64,000 bases of DNA from Fomitopsis serialis (taxonomy: Eukaryota; Basidiomycota; Agaricomycetes; Polyporales; Fomitopsidaceae), in NCBI RefSeq assembly GCF_022376445.1, contig NW_025954974.1:434001-498000 (forward strand), read 5' to 3'. Position 1 is the first letter of the stretch; every line of letters starts with the position of its first letter. The position numbers were made by a program, and so were the translations under genes. This document shows, in pieces, positions 56,946 through 64,000 of this stretch. The notes below the pieces were generated by a model. It made no database searches, was not told the DNA's origin, and saw only the letters and a program-made list of their open reading frames with translations.

Positions 56946-59122
56946 ATGGCCGATGCTAATCTTCACCGACGCATCCAATTGTCCACCTTCGTGCTCAACC
57001 CCTCCCCCGAGTCAGGTATGACGTTCCGATGCGGCAGATTCTTCTCTGGCTAATGAACGCAGAGAGACGCTCTAGCTTGGGGCCCTTCGATGCACGCTGC
57101 GCTGCCGACGCAGAAGACCATTGCAATATCATTACGACACCGTGGATGGACTGGATCCCCGAGTTTCCACGCATTGCGGGCCGGGAGATCGTCACGTTCA
57201 GGGATGGTCTCTGGGGACCCCAGGAGTACACCCGCTGGCCGCAGATGTACAACGAAGGCTGCGTCCACCATGCCTGTATTCCGACCAGGCACTCGGATTA
57301 CGCACCCGGGAATCAAGTGTACGATGGACTCGGCTATGATCCCTGGGAGGAATCGCCGACTTGTGGTGTACTTGGATTTGGATACCTGAAGTCGGACGTG
57401 TTGCAGGAGCTGCATAAAATTGCGGCGCGCACCATCATGCAGTACGAGCAGGCCGATTCCTTCGTGCGGCAGCGCGAGGACATAGGATCCCATCAATCGT
57501 CTGTCGATCGACGCCTGGGCGGCATGCTGTGCCTTCTCTTGAGGAACGCCGTCGACCGACTTAGAGCACTGCCCAGCACTGAGCTGCACACGTTGGTGAC
57601 AGCGAGGATGGCTCACCGCCTGATCCTCGAACTTGCGGGTCTATCAGTGTATTACAGCATCGTCGTCCCCCGCGTCGCCCACGTGCACCCCCTTCCGCGC
57701 ACACCATTGAAGGTACTGGGTGCTTTTGTTCGCAATGACGCCGCCGCCCAGCTGCTCCATCGTGTCGGTGTGCCCTTCTGGTACATTCGGCCATGGTCGG
57801 CTGACATCTATATCCGCAAGGTTGTGAAGCCCTGTCATTGGCAGACCGAGCTCAGTGACGAACCTGCTTGGCCGCGAATCCCCAAGAGCTGGTACGACCC
57901 GGACGGCACCCATCAGGACCCCTCACGCTGGACGCACCCATCCGTCATCTTCGTGAGCAACCTTCTGTGCTCCTCGGCATTGCCTCGACTCCAGGTACTC
58001 GCGCGGCCTGACGGCGTGGAAAGCGACGCTAAGAGGCACAAGGGCGATGACGCCACCAAGCCAATTATGGCAGGTCCTCAGGTTCCACCGCAGACTCGCA
58101 ACTCGAAAAAGAGAGGCAAACGGGCGCGGGGGGGTCGAAGAGGGGCCAAGACACCAGACTCACATCCCGCCACAACGTTCGAGGCGCCTCCCTCGGATCT
58201 TGTCAGGCTCAGTCCTAACTGGACTGCTGCCCTGTCCGATCTGTCGCCACTCCCGTTCCCCCCTCCTGTCGCCCTCGAATACTTCTTTCCCCCTCCCTTT
58301 GTCGTGTACCATGCGGAGACTCAAAAAGCGCGGTACATCCACAACTTCACGCGGATTCGTGAGTATTGCAGGCACCGTCTCGTCGACGCCGCCATCAATG
58401 GGACACCCTTGCGTATCGCCGATTGGCGTCATGTGCTGCATGGCGATTATCGTCTCGACGATCACGACGAGAAGGACAAGACGGGACAAGAGGTTCAAGC
58501 ACCGGGTAATCCGCCGTCGTCGGATTCGCAGAAACGTAGCTATCTCTACGAGCGATCGCAGTGCGTGCGTCGGCTCTTCGCCAAAGGCGGCTCGCTGCTT
58601 TCCTACGACGAACGGAACGTGTCGTCGTATCGCGGGATGAAAGTCACTCTCGAGGCCGCCAAAACCAACCACATGTTGAAGACATTGGTGCTTTGGGAGC
58701 TCTACGAAACCAACTGGCGTTGTGAGTTGCGCGCCCTCGACAACCTCCTCGTCGACCATTCGGACGACGCCTTTCGCCAGTGGGAACGTGAGCAACGAGT
58801 TGCTGAAGTGTGGCGCTCCTCGCTTCATCAAACCGCGTTCTCGGTCGTCGATGTCTCCTCCCCCGCCTTCTGTTGGACACCTGCAGGCGAGGAAGGTTGG
58901 CAGGGTCGACGAAGGAACCTTCAGGCTCTCTTGCGGGTCATGAGTGCGTGGCCACAAGTGCCCGAGATGGTGCGAGCAAACGCCACCACCATAGGGGATT
59001 GCGACGATGCAGGGCACTTCGACGCAGTTGAGGCCACTGCACTCAAGTTCTATGTCAAAACCTTCGCGTCGAAGTTTGACCGTCTGCCATGTCCTCCCGT
59101 GCAACTCGTGTCTCCCCCGTAG
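56946..59122 (+). CDS. Large uncharacterised protein next to KDZ transposase, likely transposon cargo
   Basis: Two exons: 56946-57015 (MADANLHRRIQLSTFVLNPS), intron 57016-57062, then one long exon to 59122, about 710 residues. The N-terminal half includes NIITTPWMDWIPEFPRIAGR, WPQMYNEGCVHHACIPTRHS and VRQREDIGSHQSSVDRRLGG. A basic linker follows (RNSKKRGKRARGGRRGAKTP), possibly a nuclear localisation signal. The C-terminal half has YFFPPPFVVYHAETQKARYI, RIREYCRHRLVDAAINGTPL and an aromatic-rich region (MLKTLVLWELYETNWRCELR). I do not recognise a named domain. Its placement, divergent from a KDZ transposase with no other gene between, suggests a companion protein of the same element. The single long open exon shows it is not decayed. 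Confidence 0.65.
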
Positions 59123-59460
59123 TGTACCATTCGACACCGTCTCCCTTCCGTTCTCCAGTACAGTGTGTAATGCGACGACGTAATTAGCTACCCCGACTAC
59201 CATGTACATATATAGACAGACGTACTAAGCGAACTTATGGCTGATACGGGTGTGGTGGCCCCGACGACGCTTTGATCGCCCAAAGAGGATAAGTGGCTCA
59301 ACCCTGTTTGGTGGCGTTCCTGTTACCTCGATCGAATTCACCGCTGACATTGTGTTGCTTTGTTGCTTTGTTTAGTGGTGCACCTGGTGGCCCTCGGCGA
59401 GCACGCCAACGTATATAATGTGAGTGGCACGCCCGTCCCTCCCCTGGTCGCTCATCAATC
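59123..59460. promoter_or_regulatory. Short gap between the two plus-strand partner genes
   Basis: This gap of 338 bases includes a TATATAG at 59210-59216 and TATATAATG near 59411, the latter about 45 bp before the next ATG and a plausible TATA element. Confidence 0.4.
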
Positions 59461-60899
59461 ATGCCTCGCCGAACATCCGCTCCGAAGTGTTATACCTGCA
59501 TCGTCGAACCCAAGCGCGGCATAGACCAGCACTCATGGTTGGTGAAGACAGCTGTTGATGCCTGGAAGGCTGCCGGCCCGAATGGCAACTACAACCAGAC
59601 CGCGAGGACAGTCGCCGATCAGTTCGCCGCACAGTTCGACCCCAACATCTTGGCGACGGTCGAGGAGCCCAACAAGCCACCTCGCCTTGAGACGGAAGAA
59701 GAGTGCTTTGAGCGGTGCGGCGCGCGCAGGAGGGTGCGTTGGGTCTATCCTGGTCATTCACGTTCGTCCCTAACTGCTCACAGACGAAAATCGTCAAGTG
59801 GATGGAAAACCACCGCGCCTGGATTCAAGAGCAAGTATCTTCGACTCCGCGTCTCCTCGAGCTCCCTACTCCACCTACCCAGCAGTCCCAGAAGCGCCGC
59901 AAGCGAGCCAAGAGTGCGCGGGACCTCTTCAAACGCGCTCACCCTGAGGTAGCCAAGGCTGCCAGGGAGGCAGCTACGGCGAATGGGGTCACGGTGGGAG
60001 CGGAACTCTCCAGAGCAGCCGCGATCGCTGTATCGGAGGCCGCCAAGCGCATGCAGACTGAGGATCCGGAAGCGTGGGATGTATTCGAGCGTGCGTCTGC
60101 AGCGTCAAAGCGGGAAATGCGCGAGAAAAAAGGCGGAAAGGGCAAAGGTAAAGCCGGAGGTGAGGACAGCGAGAGCGACGGCGAGGAGAGAGACGACGAA
60201 GCCGGCGAGGACGACGAGGGAAAGGACGAGGACATCGCTGAGAGTAGCCCCAAGGTGGCACCGCTCGAGGAGTAAGTTATGTCCTTCATGATGCATGACG
60301 AACACGAGTTGACATCCCGCAAGGATGCAGAGCCGTATTAGATATACTGCGCATGCGTCCGTCGATGAATGGGCCAAAAACTCCGGCATGGACGTCTTCG
60401 TATACCTCGGGTGGGTCGATGCTGAGGGACGAGCAAGGAAATTCACGTAGGTGACTGGCTGATGATCAATCCTCCTTAGCTAACATCCTGCAGTGCTAGT
60501 GCCGGCAAGGGAGGACGTGACGACTTATCGACATACATTAAGAATGAGCGCATTGCGGACAGAATGGACGCATATATGCTCAAGACGCGTGATCTGGAGC
60601 TGCGACCGGTGAACACTCAGATGGTCGCTGGGCCTGCAGGATCATCCCGACCAGTCCCTGCGCCCGCGGGCCCATCGGAGCACACCGATCCAGTTCGCGA
60701 CCAAGTATCTCGAGGCACATCGGAGAGTTCAACGATCGTCGAGACTGTGGAGTCCGGCCACTCTGAACCCGCGGTCGACGACCAACACGCGCAAGAGCCA
60801 CAGCGTGTCGCGTCACCTCAAACCAACCCGGATGAACGGCTCGATAGTGGCGACGCTGCCATAGCACCGAGCCCATTCAGTGGAAAACCTCGCTGTTAA
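59461..60899 (+). pseudogene. Uncharacterised coiled-coil protein, 3' end cut by foldback element FB2
   Basis: Four exons: 59461-59733, 59784-60271, 60324-60446 and 60494-60899; all junctions are GT-AG and in frame. The product begins MPRRTSAPKCYTCIVEPKRG, has an Ala-rich helical region (RDLFKRAHPEVAKAAREAAT, AIAVSEAAKRMQTEDPEAWD), a charged KGGKGKGKAGGEDSESDGEE stretch and a small domain (DEWAKNSGMDVFVYLGWVDA). A Pro/Ser/Thr-rich tail ends PFSGKPRC. The stop codon TAA at 60897-60899 is the first three bases of the inverted repeat of FB2, so the original C terminus was lost or lies beyond 63965. It may be a second cargo gene of the KDZ element. Function is unknown. Confidence 0.6.
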
Positions 60900-61616
60900 C
60901 GGTACAGCCGGAGTGCATTTTGACCGTTGCAAACGGTAGAGCCGCCTCCGGCCGGAGTAGTCCGGGTCTACCGTTAGCAACAATGCACCGCTTGCAACAG
61001 GCCGGCCGGGCTTTTGGCCAGGGTAATGTACCTGTTGTAAACAGTCCGGCTGTATAGGCAACGGTCCGGCCGGACCCATACAACATCACTGCAAACAGGC
61101 CGGGTGGAGGGCAGGGTTAGCACATGCAACGGAGCGGCCGGCCGGTCCACGTTGCAAACAGAGCGGCCAGACTCAGGCCCCACCACTTCAAATGTTCCGG
61201 CCAGGATAAAATCCCTTCATTGCAAGCGGACCGGCCGGAGTGAAGTCTATCTGGTCCAGAATGGGTTGGCCAGCCTAAACAAACTGACTCCACGAACAGG
61301 CCGGCCGGGCAGGAGTTGTCCTGCTTCAAACGGTCCGGCCGGTCACAGCCCCCTGGGGGCTATTGAAATACTATATGTATTATGCACCTATGGGGTATAC
61401 CATCATTAGTAGATCACAGCATAATTTTCCCATGACTTAGGGATGCCTAGTGAAGCTGTAAAACACAAAACAGCCCCACTGGCTGGCCAAATTAACTGGC
61501 CAGAGATTTCACTCACCCAGGTTTTTGCTTTACTGGCCATCAAATTAGCCAGGTTGTCCCTACAGGGCCAAATCAATAGGCCGGACATTTCAAAACATTG
61601 GCCAGGCATTTTAGTT

Positions 61617-61760
61617 CATTGGCCGAAGCTTTGAATTCACTGGCCGAAGCTTTTACTTCATTGGCCGAAGCTTTTACTTCATTGGCCGAAGCTTTTCTTC
61701 ACCGGCCGAAGCTTTGGATTGACCGGCCAAAGCTTCTACTTCACCGGCCGGCGAAAACAG
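61617..61760. repeat. TTGGCCGAAGCTTT tandem repeats in FB2 left arm
   Basis: A unit of about 21 bp (TTCATTGGCCGAAGCTTTTAC and variants) is repeated about six times here, and its inverted counterpart (AAAGCTTCGGCCAATGAA) at about 62936-63090 in the right arm. FB1 has the related TCGGGCCGAAGATTT unit at 50820-50930 and, inverted, 52190-52290. The same architecture with diverged units marks the two elements as relatives. Confidence 0.8.
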
Positions 61761-62066
61761 CCGGTGCTCGGCAAAAAATGGCCGGCCAGTGCGCAAAAAT
61801 GGCCGGCCGGTGGGCAGAACCGGCCGGGCTGTTGAATTACTATATGTGGAAATGTGGTATTGTCTGGGAGCCCTTCATTCATAGAGTCTAGTATTGATTT
61901 CCTAGTGTTCAAAGGTACATAGTTAGGCCAGGATATGCGAGACAAGATTTACTCACAGGCTTCTTTGCAAAACATGTTATTCAACTGCTGAAGCCAATAT
62001 TCTTTGCCCACACTGTTTGACTATCTAGAATGTGTTATTTCAATGCATAGAGTAGATCCCCAAAAG

Positions 62067-62639
62067 GAATAGTCTTATTCTTCGAAGCTGAATGCAGAAC
62101 ATGAGATAAGGGGTAAGGTATAGTATACATGTCAAACAATGTTGACTTCCTGCAGCCAATCTACATTCCAAACACAGTTTCACAATCTAGAATGGTTCAT
62201 TACACACAAGGAGTGAGTCGTCCAAAGGAATAGTCTTATTCACATGAGCTGAATGTGGTACAGAGTTAAGGGGATCATGCACAGGCCGGACCATCTCCTA
62301 TGAGGATTGGCCGGCCGGACCATTACCAACAGTGGGTAGATGTTTCTGTGCCATTCTTGATTGCCAAACCTTGTGGGCAAAGCATATTGGCTTCAGGATG
62401 TGAACACAGTATAACATGTATACCCATATACCCACCCTCACCTTAACTCTGTGCTGCCTTCAGCTTGTGTGAATAAGACTATTCCTTTGGAGGACTGATT
62501 CCTTGTGGGTCAATGAACTATTCTAGATGGTAAAACACTGTTTGGAAAGAACATTAGCTGCAGGAAGTCAACATGTATACCATACCTGTATACCCCTTAT
62601 TTGTTGTCCTGCATTCAGCTTCATAGAATAAGACTATTC
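62067..62639. repeat. Palindromic 14-mers in the FB2 core
   Basis: GAATAGTCTTATTC lies at 62067-62080 and 62228-62241, and its reverse complement at 62471-62484 and 62626-62639. Spacing is 161 bp and 155 bp, close to that in FB1. The word is unchanged between the two elements although much of the surrounding sequence has drifted. Confidence 0.8.
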
Positions 62640-64000
62640 CTTTTGGGGATCTACTCTATGCATTGTGATAACACATTCTAGATTTTCAAACAGTGTGGGC
62701 AAAGAATATTGGCTTCAGGAATTGAATAACATGTTTTGCAAAGAAGCCTGTGAGTAGTAAATCTTGTCTTGCATATCCTGGCCTAACTATGTACCTTTGA
62801 ACACTAGGAAATCAATACTAGACTCTGCGAATGAAGGGCTCCCAGACAATACCACATTTCCACATATAGTAATTCAACAGCCTGGCCGGTTCTGCCCACC
62901 AGCCGGCCATTTTTGTTTTCGCCAGCCGGTGAAGTAGAAGCTTCGGCCGGTCAATCCAAAGCTTCGGCCAGTGAGAAAAAGCTTCGGCCAGTGAGAAAAA
63001 GCTTCGGCCAATGAAGGAAAAGCTTCGGTCAATGAATAAAAAGCTTCGGCCAATGAATTAAAAGCTTCGGCCAATGAACTAAAATGCCCGGCCGATGTTT
63101 TGAGATGTCCGGCCATTTAATTTGGCTGGTGGCAGCTTCACTAAGCCCCTTTAAAATGTGGGAACACTATGTTGGGCTCCATTAGTGATGGTCTTACATA
63201 TACAATCATTCAAATCACACTCTGTATCATAATACAATAGGCCGAAGGTTTTTGAATGCCCTCGGCCAGTGTTTGCATGGCTGGCCAGTGAGCTAACAGC
63301 TCAGGCAATGTGATAGGGCATGCACTGTGGACATATAATACATGCTACTAGTAGGCTGTTCTAAGGGAGTATGGTCTATTGTTGACTGGCCCAGCCAATA
63401 CTGGGTCACAATACTGTTGCCCGGCCGGACCGTTACCAATGGATGGTGCCACTGCCCGGCCGGACCGTTACCAGTGTGGAGTGCTAGATTATATGGCCTG
63501 GCTAGCCTGCTATCAATGTGGAAAAATGGTCCGGCCGCTCCGTTGCCAGCTAGAGATGATGCAACCCGGCCGGTCTGTTATCAGCCAGGGAGCATGTGCT
63601 CCGGCCGGCCCATTGCAACTGGTGAACTATGCACTCCGGCCGGCCCATTACAAATGAAGGATCCCATTTCCCGGCCGGTTCGTTACCATAGGAGAAAGAG
63701 TATCCCGGTTGATCTGTTACAATTAAAACCCCTTATTGCCCGGCCGGTCCGTTGCCAGCAAGACACTAAATGGCCCCCCTGTTCAGACAGAAAATAGGTG
63801 CCCTAGGGATACACCGGCCGGACTGTTTGAACTGGTTTGAGATACGCTCGGCCGGCTTGTTTGAAACCAGTCCGGCCGGCCTGTTTGCAACAAGGAAATC
63901 ACAGCTCCGGCCGGAGGCGGCTCTACCGTTTGCAATGGTCGAAATGCACTCCGGCTGTACCGTTAGTATCGAGTAGGTACCACTGAATAATGTGTAGCAC

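Larger units (their letters stand above)
60897..63965. mobile_element. Foldback element FB2, same family as FB1
   Basis: Left end TAACGGTACAGCCGGAGTGC and right end, reverse complemented, TAACGGTACAGCCGGAGTGC agree, and the match goes on for about 60 bp into GGTAGAGCCGCCTCCGGCCGG. The left arm runs to about 62200, the right arm from about 62500; the arms are more diverged than in FB1 and differ by indels. CCGGCCGG-based motifs recur, notably CCCGGCCGGACCGTTACCA-type units at 63420-63880. The inner part shares with FB1 the segment TTAGGCCAGGAT...TTTACTCACAGGCTTCTTTGC (about 61923-61975; FB1 51036-51080). No coding gene was recognised. A target duplication is not clear; at most GT on both sides. 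Confidence 0.85.

Noticed and set aside
1..64000. tRNA, rRNA and riboswitches
   Set aside because: I looked for T-loop type GGTTCGAA words with matching arms and found no convincing cloverleaf; no rRNA-like sequence was seen.

Overview
The window is nuclear DNA of a basidiomycete fungus, most likely an agaricomycete. Evidence: many genes with short (about 50-60 bp) GT-AG introns, Plavaka-type and KDZ-type transposases, a DUF6698-like gene, degenerate HNH_2 genes, an F-box gene, an OTT_1508-like deaminase and several caspase-fold (metacaspase-like) genes. No species is assigned. No tRNA, rRNA, CRISPR array or bacterial-type regulatory site was seen.

Layout. 1-4100: a hairpin-studded, repetitive region of unknown origin with a coiled-coil ORF on the minus strand. 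4285-9122: a Plavaka transposase gene split by a 2.25-kb nested DNA element (4968-7222) that has terminal inverted repeats. 9391-10640: a DUF6698-like gene. 11696-15718: a multi-BRCT genome-maintenance protein of the Rtt107/Brc1 type. 16204-23558: a mirror-symmetric four-gene block, Mpv17/Sym1(-), X(-), X(+), Mpv17/Sym1(+). 24655-29169: a broken F-box gene and two tandem, decayed HNH_2 genes. 29625-32805: membrane-protein remnants and an OTT_1508-like deaminase. 34384-47541: four caspase p20 units (one intact-looking, one frameshifted, two fused head to tail with complementary loss of the catalytic Cys/His), with a RAD6-type E2 gene between them.

48000-63965 is mobile-element territory. A CxC2/KDZ transposase gene (48455-54973, minus) carries a 2.9-kb foldback element in one of its introns, placed exactly at the 5' splice site. 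Two plus-strand genes (56946-59122 and 59461-60899) lie beside it and may be cargo of the same large transposon. A second foldback element of the same family (60897-63965) truncates the last gene and supplies its stop codon. Both foldback elements are giant inverted repeats loaded with CCGGCCGG palindromes.

The housekeeping islands (BRCT protein, Sym1, E2) have clean exon structures. Most of the rest is accessory DNA in several stages of decay. Exon borders were placed by eye from splice consensus and conserved protein frame; none was tested with transcripts.
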